From positions 56,450,501-56,514,500 of the forward strand of contig JAKSXM010000007.1 in NCBI GenBank assembly GCA_022575985.1: a DNA stretch of 64,000 nucleotides, written 5' to 3'. Below are positions 35,701-47,884 of the stretch, one piece after another. The position numbers were made by a program, and so were the translations under genes. Numbering within the stretch: position 1 is the first letter of the stretch; every line of letters begins with the position of its first letter. The DNA comes from Anagrus nilaparvatae (lineage: Eukaryota; Arthropoda; Insecta; Hymenoptera; Mymaridae). The notes below the pieces were generated by a model. The model was not told the DNA's origin. It saw only the letters and a list, made by a program, of their open reading frames with translations, and made no database searches.

Positions 35701-38700
35701 CTTTCGCCCTTTCTTTTTTCTCTTGCCGCAAGTTAGTATAAGCATAATATGGCAATTGTGTTTACGTATATAAACCTAACACTATCTAGAAAATGTATGG
35801 GGTTAAAAGAAGAAGCTCACAATAAATGAAAAAAAAAGAAGAAAAAAATTAGACAGTAATCTCTAGGGTATTACTCTGTGGCAGACCAAGATTCAAGAAT
35901 CTTGATTCTACCGATTCTGTGTTCGTATATATTTAACCTTATTTTTTTTCATTTTCTTTTTGTCCCTTATTTCGCGCTGGCAAATACTGCCACAATATTT
36001 TTCTCGATTACCATCTGAATTGGAAATGCTATGTTAGCTAACTATACTTCTATATCTCTCAGCGGACTTGACGCCGATGGAGCCAAAAAAAAGCATTAAA
36101 AAATAAAAGAAAGAAAATTGGTGGAAATACACGCGGGATTCTCATTGTGAATGTCACATAAGGACTATTCAACTATTCTCGTTAACATGTTAATTTATTG
36201 TGCTTTTAAATTTTCTCTTTATTTTTCCATCTCTTTCTATGTATTTACATGTATAGTAGAATAAAATTTATTATGTTCCATATTACATTTAGTTTTAACT
36301 TTAGTATTATTTGGATTTATTGGAGTATTTTGTACATATAATAATAATAATAATAATAACAACGTGTATAATAGTTAAATGCATATTTATATCTAACAAT
36401 TTCATTCAATATTATGCGAAATTTAAGTTTTATTAATTATTATTTTGAAATTTTGTTGTTCAAAATTTTCTACTTTATTTTGTAAACTTGTTGGTCAGTT
36501 TAATTAATAAATTTATTATAATTGTTATAAAATTAATTTTTTTAAAAGTAAATATTGTTTTATTTATAATTAATACACAGTCTGATAATTTGTTAACGTT
36601 ATTAGGAAAATTTGGATTTGACACGTTGGTTTAATTATTTGGTCTTGTTTATATTTAAATTATTAATTATAACAGAAAGAATGAAAGTTATAAAAAATTA
36701 AAGAACGAGTATTTAAAAAGTGAAAAACTTTAAAATTATATTTCAAATGAAGTAAATATTTAATAATTGTTAAAATAATAAAAATTTTTCACAGTGCAAA
36801 TGGGTTTCCTTATTATTATTTTTTTTTATATTCAAATAATTGAAATTGAAGAAAATTTAATTTTTATGCAAAAAAAATTTTTTTAATTTTTTTAACGTTT
36901 TCAAGTCATTTGCAATCATTTGAGAAAAAATATTCGAACGATTTGTTAAAATGGAGAAATTTTAAAGATGAGTCATAATTTAATGTTTTTTTATATTAAT
37001 TCTTATACTTTCCCCAAAAAGGAAAATAATTGTTGAATTACAAGCTTGCTTGAAGAAATAAGAAAAAAAATCTAAGCTTATAAGAACTGAGAAAAGTTAA
37101 AAAATGAAAAACATTAAAACTTCTGTAAATGAAAGGATGAGGTGAAAACAAGGAAGATTATTTATTTCATATATATATTTCCGAAAAAAATGTTTTGGGT
37201 CCGATTTGAAAACTTAAAAATACAACTTACATACTTTTCAGAAATATTTTTGAAATTGGTAGGAACCAAAGGATGATTCAGGATGATTCAGTCCTAAATG
37301 CTTGGAAAACAAAAGCATTTGCTTGGAAATTTTAAGAAAATTATATGAAAATAATATAAAAACTTCGTAAATTTTGCTTTAAAATTTCAGTCATTGAAAC
37401 AAATTTCAAACAAAGGTATCTAATATTATAATAAATCTTGTCGATTTCAAAGTTAAGAAATAATTTCCTTAAGCAAAAAAGATAATTAAAAGTTACAAAT
37501 TTAATTTCTGTATGTGAATGCTTATTGCCATATTAAGTACTAATGCACTTTTTATGTTTTTTTTTAAATTAATTGCAATTTCACCACTTAACTAAAACCA
37601 TTATGCTTCTTTTTTAGCAAGCCTAATGAAAGAAATTACACAGATACTAATACATAAAGCTACTACTTATTCATCTATTTTAAATTGGCCATTATTTTTA
37701 CAGTTAGCTAATATATATAAATTTTTTTGGCTTTGGCAAAGAATGTTCTGAAATAATAAAATAAACGAGAGCATTATATCAAGTTATCACATTTTAGACG
37801 GTGCATTAACATTAATTCTTATATGTAGACCATTACTAAGTAAGCCAAAAATTTATTAATAATTCCTATATAAATCAACTAAGTAAAAAAAAATTGGTTA
37901 TAAATCTGTCGTTATAATAAAGATAATTTAGTTAATTATAATAAGGTATTAAAATAAATTAAGGATAAAAGAGATAAAAAATAAAGTTTAAGTTAAAGAA
38001 AATAATTCATATTAGTAATAAGAAACAAGCTCGTTGACATTTATTTAAAACTAAAGTGTAAGTTTCTGATCTAATTCAAATCTTATTTAACAGGCATTAT
38101 AATATCTTTTCCATAAAGATTATCCTTATTAAATGATTATATATACATTTCCAGGTGACTTTATACCGCCAAAAGTCTTATAATCCGTTATACTTATAGC
38201 CCATATATAGATAGAAATATATATATATATATAGCTAAAGTAATAATGACCGCGTTATTATTATGGGCGTTTCAAAACCTTTATATATGGTTCCAATGTA
38301 AATATTATAGGTATGTATAAACATAACATTCCAGCTATCAATTTACGGCTTTACATTTCTCTCTTTATGTATATTAAAGGAACACATTTCAACCTTATAT
38401 GCACTGTTGTTATTATTTATATATCGAAATGCCAACACCTATTTTCACTTCGATATAATATTTGAAATCATATATATACAGAATAAATTATTGTTTTAAA
38501 GTTAAATGGATTTAATCGAATAACCTATGATTTTAAATAGTTAACGCTTATATCGTGTTTTTCTTTAATTTTTAATAGCTTCTTATAAATATGGTTTTAT
38601 CGATAAATAAATTTAAATTTAAATTAATGTAATGGATATAAAATAAAAAAAAAAATTAATTTATGTTTCTATAAACGTTTTCGATAACTTTTTATTAAAT

Positions 38701-39135
38701 AACGAAATTCTTTGCTAATTTTAATTTACATTAAAAAATACATATTTTTGTTTTTAAAAGTACTTAGTTACAAAAAAAATATATCTTAAAAATTACAGCG
38801 CGTATTATGCCAATTTTTATTTCATGGTACTATTTTTTAACATAGTGCTTATTATTTCACTGATGTTCAGTGGTAGCTACTAATTAATTATTAAAATAAT
38901 ATTCTAATAAAGGTAGTTAATCTTTTTCCATAAAGATGTCATGTTACTTTCTCGCAACAGAAAAGGAATCGATATGTTATATAAGTTCAGAGTTTCACTT
39001 CTTATTTATATGTAAATTTTTTATCAAAAATAATATTATTAACAACTTAGTATACTAAAATTGTTCAATTCATTATTTCCGTATTTTAAATTTCCTTATT
39101 TTGATGCATTTTATTTGTAGGATTTTATACGATGT
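32775..39135. other. AT-rich stretch without recognisable genes
   Basis: All ORFs here (33.1, 33.7, 34.2, 34.4 kb) are low-complexity or contain poly-K/poly-F runs and have no motif. Patches at 35870-36080 are somewhat GC-richer but unreadable as a gene. Simple repeats include (ATA)n at 36340-36359 and an (AT)n tract near 38218-38233. Confidence 0.55.
36340..36359. repeat. (ATA)n microsatellite
   Basis: About seven ATA units in a row, read directly. Confidence 0.9.
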
Positions 39136-39142
39136 TTGTTAG

Positions 39143-39957
39143 GTGTGATTTCGCCTATTTCTGATTCACTATCTTTTTGGTCATCCAGCGATCACAGTCA
39201 AAAAACGAGTGATACATATTATCGCGTTCATCGGAACAAAACACACGTTCAGGGCTTCCAACCTTGTCTATCTTAAAAAGATAGGACTTGAAAAACCCGT
39301 GTTCACTAAGGAACTGGGTCAAATAGTAGTTTATTTTTCTTATTCTCTTCGAATCCAAGGCGCAGCCTCTTTCATGAGACACTTAGTCCATCTGTTGTAC
39401 GCGAAGACTTCCCAGAGTACCTGCCACTCTAGAATCGTATCTCTCCAACATCCGCTTTGGTTTATGATTTTGAGTTCTTTGGCGAGGAGCTTAATTGGGA
39501 TAATTCCAGTGATCATACTGCTGCTTCAGATACAGCGCTGTACGCGCAGGTAACTCTTAAGACACCTTGCCTCTGGACTTTTATCATGCCTTTCGCATAA
39601 ATATCCTTGTCTAGCGCCTCCGCTCAATTTTCTGCTCCATTCAATATTATGGAATGGTTTACGGACAGCAGCCATTTTCGCTTGTTAGCATTAGGGCAGT
39701 TCAGGTTTGACGTCAGCCTGCTCAGGGCTAGTATCGTAGTGCCTGACTTCTTAACTCTTTGAGAGTTATGCTCCCAGTAGTTGAGCTTTGTATCCAAAGT
39801 AATACCCAGATATTTTACGAATCTCTTGGTTTCGATGATGGTATCATCATCGATTCGCATCGGGATTATAGTACTTATTCGTTACCTATAGTGAACACTA
39901 CCAATTCTGTTTCATTAGCTGCTAGAGTATTATTAGTTGCAAAAGTACGAAATATAT
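39143..39957 (-). pseudogene. R1-type non-LTR retrotransposon reverse transcriptase, C-terminal part
   Basis: Read from 39957 downward, the minus strand gives NTLAANETELVVFTIGNE, then MRIDDDTIIETKRFVKYLG, ITLDTKLNYWEH, ALSRLTSNLNCPNANKRK and LLSVNHSIILNGAE. After frame damage it resumes with INYYLTQFLSEHGFFKSYLF and ends with a zinc-knuckle-like segment, C-x2-(D/E)...YHSFFDCDRW. (T/V)KYLGxxLDxKLxYWEH, NYYLTQFLSxHGxF and the final C..C...H....C pattern are signatures of R1-clade and related LINEs, whose protein reverse-transcribes the element RNA into a nicked target. The first cysteine pair is reduced (VFCSDER), and stop codons and frameshifts separate the blocks. The YxDD active site and everything upstream are lost. 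The segment is clearly GC-richer than its AT-rich surroundings. Confidence 0.85.
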
Positions 39958-39959
39958 TA

Positions 39960-42370
39960 TGAATATTAATAATTAGGGAGTATATATTACAACGAGGATC
40001 TTAAAAATATTATAATCGAACATGTTCCATGCTCGTAGGCTGTATGAACACATAAACCAGTTATAATTTTTGTTGTTGCATATATATTTAATACTTCATA
40101 GTTTAACTCCCAAATTAGCATTAATTTTACTGAAAAAAATATTTTGTTTTCTAAACAGTTGCCTCATTTGTTATATTCAAGCATAAAAATAAACTCGTGG
40201 AAACATACATTTTCAAATAAATTAAAATATTTATTTGACATTTCTTTTATGCTAACCAACCCATATTTAAAAAAAAAATTAAAAATTTACATGCAGCCTA
40301 ATATGTACAAGTGAATAATAAAAGTTTTAGAAAATATATAACAAACAATGAATATAAATAATAATAATAGTAGTGACAATTAAAGTTAATTTAATTAAAT
40401 CTTTCAACAATTCTCTATTTAGATTGAAAATTTAATTTTCGAAAAGCGAGAGAATAAAATATATCAATATTATTATTATTATATTGTTATTATTTTGATT
40501 TAAATTTTATTATTATATTGCTATCAATATAAATTAAATTTTATAATTATTTATGTGTTGTATAATAAATAAATTATTTATAATAAGAAAATAATTCAGT
40601 TATTTTTTTATTTTTTGAAAAATTTATTTAGTACACACGCAAAAACAATAAAATTTACTTATTTTTGTACATGTTCGGTCTGTATATAAAGTGATTACTC
40701 TGTATAATTGCAATTAAATTATAAATTTATTTATTTATTTATTTTGTTGCTGTGTATAATCAAAGAATAAAAATATACTAGGTGCAGAATAGTTAAACTA
40801 GTAGTAAAAAATTGAGATTTTTTCTGTTTACTGTAAGTCTTAATATTATTTAAAATATGCTGGTTTTTGACTCTTATAAATGTTTTAGATAGTTTTTAAT
40901 AAAAAATTTTTTTTAATAATTTTTTTTTTCGTCTTGTCTAATAAAATACAGTAATTGATTATTTTAAAAATAGCCTTTATGGTGTCCAGATTAGCAATAA
41001 AATTTAAAAATTAGATTTTTTTAAATTTATTTCATCAAAGGTCCAAAAGGTGCAAAAATTTGTCAAATAAAACTAAATACTTTCCAAAAATAAAAAAAAT
41101 TAAAGTCATTTTTGAATCTATGGTTCAAATAGAATAACACTTTATAGAGCAAAAAAAATATATTGTACGTTATTTTTTAATAATAGCTAAATTATGCAGT
41201 TCTTTTCCATATTTCACATTTCCTGTTTTGCAGCACCATTTAAAACTAGACTTATGAATAGAAATTTTTTTAGAACTTTATTTTCTTTTTAAAATTTGGC
41301 AACGATAACCATTTTTTTCTCTTGTAATTGCTACATAAATTATTAAAAAAAAGCTAATAAGATTCAATTAAGAATTCCCTTCTTTTTATTCTATTAAAGA
41401 AATGCATTTCTTTTCTTTAATTTTTTTGTTTATTTAGAAATGCAGTCTGAATAATTAGATAAAAAAATAAAATTTAAAACAAACTAATGTTTTATTCATA
41501 ATTTTGAAAAAAGTGCAATTATAAATTAGCTAAACAATTTTTATATCTTTGTATGTGTTAAAATTAATTTTTTATATAAATAAAATTATGTTAGATTAAA
41601 CTTTTCTCTATATACAATTACACATGACACATTATCTAAAAAAAAAGTACATTTTTTTTACAGAAGAATTAATTGAACACTTGTTGTTTAATGCATAGAG
41701 TAAAAAAAAAGCAGCATTATAAAAATGATTTATACATACAATTACAAAAAATAAAATTTATATATATAAACATAAATAGTAATAATTTTTTATTGTAATA
41801 AATATTAAAAAATATTATAAAAGACACATTTTATCTTGTCAAAGGAATAAAATTACGCAACGAATCAGGAATTTTTCCTACTGTTTTTTTTTTTTTTAAT
41901 ATAAGAATATTATGGTATTCAACACTTTTTTTAAAATTATTATGATGAAGAAATAATAAATATAATGGATATTTGATGCTCTTAATGACTATAAGGAAAT
42001 GTCACTATTTTTATGATTTTTCTTATTCGTTTTTCTTCATCTTTATGCTGTTAAATGATGGTACCAAATAGCAAGAAAAAAAAGTACTAATAATAATTTT
42101 TTTTTATTTCTACATACATTCTAACTTATACTTTTTTTTAATAAAAATTATAGAATTGCCTTCTTTTTTATTTTCTTCTTTAATAAAGAATTTTTCAACT
42201 ATTTAAAGTTATTATTACAAATATTGTTATTGCTTTAGGTACACTGTGAAATTGAGTTATTTGGGTGAGTTGGGAATTCTTGAGTTTTAAATGCATTCTA
42301 AAGTATATTATTTTAAATAATTTTTGATGAAGAAATTAAATTTTGAGGTGAAATTTCAGTTTTATAGACG
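39960..42370. other. AT-rich stretch without recognisable genes
   Basis: The only item of note is AACATGTTCCATGCTC at about 40019, an isolated end of the short dispersed family described at 23.1 kb. Otherwise homopolymer-rich DNA without readable frames. Confidence 0.55.
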
Positions 42371-42371
42371 T

Positions 42372-42990
42372 AAAAAAAGATATAAGATATAAGATATGCT
42401 TTATTTGTTCAGTACAAAATTATGTATACATGATAATAACATTTATAAATAAATTCAAATTCTATAACAATATTAATAACAATAATAACTAGAAATTATA
42501 CAACAATTTTAATATTTACACTAGGTAAGAGTAGAATAAAAAAAAAAAATAAAATAAATTTAATCAATCTTTAACGCAATAATGTTATAAATATATATCA
42601 AAAAATAGAATAAATTTTAATTTGAAGAGTAGAATAAATTAAAATAGAGCCATTTAATAAAAATATGAAATTATGACAATGCAGGTTTGTTGTATAAATA
42701 TTACGATGATAAAATCATCACAGTCCAAGTAACAGTCAAGTCAGTGTTAAAATACTGAGTGATCAAATGTATGATTTGAAGATCTTAAATAACTGAGAAG
42801 TGCTGATTTGAAGGAGTTAATTGAGGGAAGGAATCTGATAGTAGTTGGTAGTGAGTTCCACCCTTTAACACCTTGTATTTGAAAAGAAGAGTCACCATGC
42901 CATTTTTTCAATTTTGGGAGAGATAATTAAAAAAAGATATGAAAATCTCAAAAAGTCATTTTTAAGTTGAAAACAGAATCTACATTTGAT
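42372..42990 (-). mobile_element. 3' end of a LINE, minus strand
   Basis: On the minus strand, 42900-42780 reads SFQIQGVKGWNSLPTTIRFL followed by PSINSFKSALLSYLRSSN. This is the typical last ~40 residues of Jockey/CR1/L2-like LINE proteins: GVxxWNxLPxxIR...(F)HxFKxxLxxYL. After about 370 bp of 3' UTR come AACAAATAAAGC (polyadenylation signal) and a tail of ATATCTT units (42372-42398). Upstream on the minus strand the frame quickly becomes unreadable. The element is 5'-truncated and dead. Confidence 0.75.
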
Positions 42991-44868
42991 ATCAATTAGA
43001 ATATCAGACTATAATAAGAAGAAATAACAGATCAAAAAATTACACTGTTAAAATAAACTAATCTTTGATATTTTATGCTAAAAAAGGTAAAATTTTTTAT
43101 CAGAGAAATTTTTTTTTAAACGTTCTAAGGTTCTAATTAAAAAAACTTTCTACCCAGTATACTCGGTTTGTGTAAACACAACCTAAATACACAAAACATG
43201 TTCACTTGAAGCTGAGTGCTAGCATAAATGCTACGCAACATTACAATACAATTTGCTAGACACATTTTATCCCTCCATTGATTTTTAGATTTCCAGCGTA
43301 CGCCCTCCCTATTTCATGTTAATAAGCCTTATAGAAAAAATTAGTTTTATTTTTTGGAACTAGAAAAATTAAATTTAAGAGAAATTCTACCTTCAATTTG
43401 AAACTCATTTTTCATCTCATAAGTATATTAAGAAGGAACCACAAAAAAATCAATTTACTATTAATTCCCTGTGGACGTCAATTTTTGACCTCTCTCCTAA
43501 AACGTCTCTCTATTTTAGAGGTTTTTTCCAGGTACCCCTCCCAATGAACACATTCTGCATATTAATAAGTAATTATTGGAAAATTTAGGTTAGCACTTGA
43601 AAATCTCAGCAGCATAAATTAACAGCATAAAGTCATAAAACAATCTTGTACATACTGATAAATAATAAAAACTTATAAAATGTATAATTACCCTATTCAA
43701 TTAAATTGGTTATAACATAAAATAAAAGAAATAAAAAACTCCCTGATAAAATTTAATTATACTTTTTATAAATTTAACTTTATGAGATATTTGACACTTA
43801 TTTTTTATTATTAAAAAAAAAAAAGAGCAAATATTTAAAGAATTTTTCAAAACTTTATATTATATAAGTATAAAAAAAGAAAATAAAAGTGATAAAATTC
43901 TTATTTAGAATAGATTCTTAAAGATAAAGTTTACAATTTTCTATAGACATGAAAAGTGTACTTCAAATTAAAAATAAAGGAAGAACAGGTTTATAAAAAT
44001 CTTTTTTTTGCAGATAAAAATCTGTATTTATATATTTTAGTCTTTTCTGCGATCTTGATATATTTTTAAAAACCTTATGTAATCTTAAACGGTCTAAATA
44101 GGGTAGCTTTTTATATTATAGAGTATAAGTGTGTGTAAAATTATATACAGGGGAGAGCTGGATAAAATCTAATATTTGATGGATTTAATTCTTAGTTTTA
44201 CTTGAAATCGATTTCAGTTGATGGTTTTAATAAAATTTAAACTTTTCAGCTTTTTCGTTAATTTAATTGGTTCTTACTGAACAAAAATTTGGTCCCAATA
44301 TCTATAATTCGTGGTATTTAAAGTATAGCAGGGCTTAATTTCTGAGAATATAAAATTCTTTTTAACAATGATGACTATTAAAATTGTCATAAAAATAACC
44401 TGTGTTAATTTAATTAAGTAAAACAAAGAAACTTGTGAAAATTTATTATTCCAAAATAAAAGAAAATTATTTTAACCTCCATGAAAAAATTCTAAATGTT
44501 GGTCAAAAATATTTATGGGATGCTGTCTTTCTAAATAAAAAATTTTTGTGAAAAAAAATGTTAATTTAATTTAATGTCATTTATTTAATTAAAAGTTATT
44601 TTTATTAATGACATGAAAACAGTTATATTATATACATGACTTTGAGGAATTAAAACAATTGTATTAAAAAAAAAACTATTTATTACAGTTAAATAGAATT
44701 ATATGTATATTTATATATTATATATAATTAACCTATTATTAGACGAAATATAATAAGTACAAGTTATTGCGCAATATATTTAATAATAAATAAAAACTTT
44801 TCAAAACTATTAGTCAAAAATTGATTAAAAAAAGAAACACAATAATTCGAGGAAAAATTATAGTATTT
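42991..44868. other. AT-rich stretch with a decayed short-element fragment
   Basis: Around 43480-43565 the sequence TTGACCTCTCTCCTAAAACG and CCCCTCCCAATGAACACATTC resembles, in inverted orientation, the G-rich part and end of the short dispersed family at 23.1/25.0 kb, but heavily diverged. No gene is visible. Confidence 0.45.
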
Positions 44869-45368
44869 CAATAGGGCTGTTGTACGAAATAAAATTTTAA
44901 GCCTGAGTAGAGGAAAATCAAACTTTTTTTTTTAAATGAGCTGAAAAGCTTTATAATAAAAAATATAAATTCTCGCGCATGCAGAGTTCAAATCAAAATT
45001 TATACTCCGGCAGTACTGGACCCCAGAATCGAATTCGGGGGAAAATTTCGTTTATGTTGCTAATGGGAAAATATTTATCATTATCAAAATAAGTATTTGG
45101 CTGCAAAAACACGTAAATTATTGAAATTTTGAATTTTTTTAAAAAAATAGGCAAAAAATATTAAAATAGCTGCCAAAAATCGAGGATTTGACCTAGAAAT
45201 CTAAAAGTGAGAGTAATTATTTTTAGGTGTACTTTTAGAAAAAAATAGTTCTGCTCGATTTGTGCGATTATTTCATCCAACTTTGACTTATCCATTAGCG
45301 ATAATGAAATATTTTTTTTCATATTTTTAAAATATTGAAAAATAAAATACCGTACAACAACCCTATTG
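44869..45368. mobile_element. 500-bp MITE with 18-bp terminal inverted repeats
   Basis: The left end CAATAGGGCTGTTGTACG and the right end CGTACAACAACCCTATTG are inverted copies with one mismatch. The interior has no coding frame. The flanks show AGTATTT on both sides (before the left end, and a few bases after the right end), but not as an exact adjacent duplication. A non-autonomous DNA transposon is the most natural reading; I cannot assign the superfamily. Confidence 0.75.
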
Positions 45369-45388
45369 TATAAAGTATTTCTTTATTT

Positions 45389-45640
45389 TACACACTAAAC
45401 CTAAAAGAATTTTTTGTTACCCAGAGAAGAATGAATGTTTATTTAATTCTTTAGAGCGGAATTATTTTTAGGTTAATATTTTTAAAAACAATTATTTTCA
45501 ATTTAATTCTTTTTGAACAGAATAAAAACAAAAATAATTGTTTTTAAAAATATTAACCTCAAAATAATTCTGCTCTAAAGAATTAAATAAACAATCATTC
45601 TTCTCTGGGTAACAAAAAATTCTTTTAGGTTTGGTGTGTA
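45389..45640. mobile_element. 252-bp hairpin MITE with TA target site (Tc1/mariner-like)
   Basis: The arms are inverted copies over about 110 bp each, starting TACACACTAAACCTAAAAGA and, on the reverse complement of the right side, TACACACCAAACCTAAAAGA. The loop is about 30 bp (centre near 45,515). TA at both outer edges fits the TA duplication of Tc1/mariner-type insertion. High arm identity suggests it is fairly young. It lies only 20 bp from the preceding MITE. Confidence 0.85.
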
Positions 45641-45981
45641 CGCTGTATTTAAATTAATCTAAATATTTCATTAATAATTTTATTTAGTAATTTTTAAAAT
45701 AAGAGTTTGTTGGTTTGTTATAATTAAAAGCTTTCAAATTAGTGAATATTATTTTGAATATATAAATTATATATAAAGTTTTAATTGAATAATAATGAGC
45801 TTAAATAATATAAGGATTGATATTAAATTACTATTGTTCACTGTATTAGTGTATGAATGTATTAGGTAGGTAGGAGCTGTTTTTTGTTCAAACAATTTAT
45901 CAATCAAGTATTTAGTGGACTTATACTAAATAATTTATACTTTAGAAATGTGGAAACAAAAAAAATTCCTTAGTTACCTAA

Positions 45982-46628
45982 TACTTATTGGGGCTGAGGG
46001 TCTCCAGTACCTGACCCTGAAGAAATAAAACCATTTAAAATTAATGTTCCAAAAGATGTGAAAATACTTTCAAAAAATTATAGCAATTTAAAAAAATTAA
46101 AAAAAAATTTGAATATTTAAAATAATAAGGTAATTTGAATGATCGTTTAGAACAAAAATGTCAAAGACTCCTTTAAAAGGGCTAATTGGACTTATGTAAT
46201 ATCATCAACTTACCTGTAAAAGTATTCAATTATTGGAGACATGATTATAATTAAACAAAAAGGCAAGCTTTGCTAAATAAATATCCGCAATTTATAACAG
46301 TAGTTCAAGGTTCATAATACAAAATGTATAAACTTATATAATTACTCTTACAATTATTAATGATTCGAATGATTTATTAAATATAATTAGTATTGGAAAT
46401 TCATTTTTATCATGTTAAACCTACATTACCAAATGACAGAGAGATAATAATGTTTTACCAATTTTAGTGCTTCATGGTTGGCCAGGTTCAGTCGTTGAAT
46501 TTCAAAAATGAATTCCTTTAATACAAACAGTAAAACCAGAAAAAAATTTGTATTTGAATTACTTATTCTAGATTTACCTGGTTATGGCTTTTTCTAGGTG
46601 CTGATAGGCCAGGTCTTGGAATAGTTCT
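45982..46628 (+). pseudogene. Juvenile hormone/microsomal epoxide hydrolase pseudogene, N-terminal half
   Basis: Decayed blocks occur in the right order for an insect juvenile hormone epoxide hydrolase: TYWG-stop-GSPVPDPEEIKPFKI, NDRLEQK, VFNYWRHDYN, KRQALLNKYPQFITVVQG, then LPILVLHGWPGSVVEF, FVFELLILDLPGYGF and GADRPGLG. HGWPGS is the oxyanion-hole motif of the alpha/beta-hydrolase fold, and DLPGYGFS and the YPQF block are family signatures. The enzyme normally sits on the ER membrane and opens epoxides such as the one in juvenile hormone. Here stops (after YWG, after EFQK and elsewhere) and frameshifts break it, and the N-terminal membrane anchor is not readable. No introns are visible in this part. 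The homology ends at about 46,628, where a gypsy-type fragment on the other strand begins; the last blocks of the same gene reappear at 49.5 kb. Confidence 0.85.
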
Positions 46629-46631
46629 TCA

Positions 46632-47175
46632 GTTCCTTGGTTATAGTAGATGGCTATAATCTTAATAAGCCATTTTCTGGTATATTCAGGCTTTTTAGGT
46701 TCTTCCAAAAGCCTACTTGGGTTTCTTTTCTTAATAAGCCATTTTCTGGCATATTCAGGCTATTTAGGCTCTTCCAAGAGCCTACTTGGGTTTCTACTGG
46801 TTTATCAGTTTGTATTGTAAAACGGTGAGAATCCAGTTGCTTCATTTACTCAGGTATTATAAGTCCAGGTAATTTCAGTCAGGTCATTGTCGCATGTTCT
46901 ATGATCTGGTTTGATATTAGCTATTATCATGGATTTGGCTATTTTATTGACTCGTTAAACTGCTTCAGTTTGCTGACGTCCTGGTGGAACTTTGATATGT
47001 ATGATACATGTATTTTCTGTAAATTCTTGCATCGAATTGTTGATATATTCTGTGCCGTTATCTGATATTAACTGTTCTAAAACTTTTCCTTCTTGGATCT
47101 GGCTGAAATTTTCAGGAAAGGTTGATTTTTTGGTTCCCAAAAACATGGTGAAACCTGTTTTTCAAAATCAGTGAT
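46632..47175 (-). pseudogene. pol: Ty3/gypsy integrase, core and C-terminal remnant
   Basis: On the minus strand, 47146-46955 is open and reads KVLEQLISDNGTEYINNSMQ, then EFTENTCIIHIKVPPGRQQT and EAV. DNGTE(Y/F) carries the second catalytic aspartate of the DDE integrase core, and PP-x-R-QQTEAVxR is the region of the third acidic residue. After a stop, RVNKIAKSMI and DHRTCDNDLTEITW continue the core, followed by NEATGFSPF. A 69-bp tandem duplication (23 residues) follows. Integrase inserts the cDNA into the host genome. The first catalytic aspartate and the zinc-binding N-terminus are not readable. The fragment abuts the epoxide hydrolase relic with no LTR between. Confidence 0.75.
46661..46798. 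repeat. 69-bp tandem duplication in the gypsy relic
   Basis: Two 69-bp units start at CTTAATAAGCCATTTTCTGG at 46661 and 46730 and differ at only a handful of positions. They lie within the downstream end of the integrase reading frame on the minus strand, where each unit encodes 23 residues (SRLLEEPK...RKWLIK). Confidence 0.9.
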
Positions 47176-47440
47176 CCTCTTCGAGATATTTATCAAAAAT
47201 CAAGAAAAATTTTTGCTCATTTTCAGCTGCCCCGAGAGACACGTTTTGTCAAACAACTCTCAAGAAGCTAGGTGAAACATTGAAATCCAAGAAAGTACTA
47301 TCTCCTTATGGGTTGAACATTCATTTTTGCTATAAAATCCCAAGTGCCCGACGTTTGCATAATCCGATCTTTCAAGCTAGGCGTGTTGTACCCTTTATCT
47401 GCAATTTTTTCTATTTCTATTGAAGATACTGCGACTTCGT
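47176..47440 (-). pseudogene. pol: Ty3/gypsy pol, decayed linker between RNase H and integrase
   Basis: This segment lies between the readable RNase H end and the integrase core in the same orientation. The minus strand gives SSIEIEKIADKGYNTPSLKD and FIAKMNVQPIRR in shifted frames, at the position where gypsy elements have the RNase H-integrase linker and the zinc-binding N-terminus of integrase. The HHCC motif cannot be read. Assignment rests mainly on position. Confidence 0.4.
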
Positions 47441-47642
47441 TTTTATAATTATTTTCATTTCAAGCTTCTACATCTTCATAAGCACTTGAAAGAGTATCTG
47501 GGACTACATTGTATTTACCTTTTTTATGCTGTATTGTGAAGTCATATTGTTGTAGATCGAAGGCCCATTTAGGTAACCTACCAGCGGGTCTTTTTTTCTC
47601 TTGTAACCATTCCCGTAGGGAAATCGTTTCTTAGATTGCACT
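47440..47642 (-). pseudogene. pol: Ty3/gypsy RNase H, C-terminal end
   Basis: The minus strand reads REWLQEKKRPAGRLPKWAFD, then LQQYDFTIQHKKGKYNVVPD and TLSSAYED. RLxxWxxxLQxYDFxIxxxKGxxNxVxDxLSR is the unmistakable end of the RNase H domain of gypsy-type polyproteins, which removes the RNA template strand during reverse transcription. The catalytic acidic residues lie upstream, in the portion lost or disrupted at the neighbouring inverted-repeat and R1-like fragments. Confidence 0.8.
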
Positions 47643-47832
47643 CGACCTTTACTTGTATGCCTAGTTTTCTGATATTTTTTTTATTTTGGTACAATATTAA
47701 AAAAAATTGATTCAGCACTTTTAATCGATATGATTGACTGAATCTAATTACTGAGTTTCAAAGTATTTGGAAATATAGTTAATTTGGAATTATATAAATA
47801 TCAGAAAACTAGGCGTATGAGTAAAGTTCTAC
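47643..47832. mobile_element. ~190-bp inverted-repeat element nested in the gypsy relic
   Basis: The left arm (47645-47678) contains TTTACTTGTATGCCTAGTTT then TCTGATATTT; the right arm (47796-47830) is its reverse complement with two or three mismatches. The spacer is about 120 bp of AT-rich, non-coding DNA. It lies exactly between the RNase H relic and the R1-like fragment, suggesting that one inserted next to or into the other. Confidence 0.7.
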
Positions 47833-47884
47833 TGACATACGAAATGACTTTTTTTCCCATGTATGACTTGTAATAATACTGCTC

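Noticed and set aside
39209..39962. Plus-strand ORFs at 39209-39553 and 39759-39962
   Set aside because: They are antisense to clear R1-type RT blocks on the minus strand.
46637..47174. Plus-strand ORFs at 46637-46828 and 46992-47174
   Set aside because: They are antisense shadows of the gypsy integrase frame and its 69-bp duplication.
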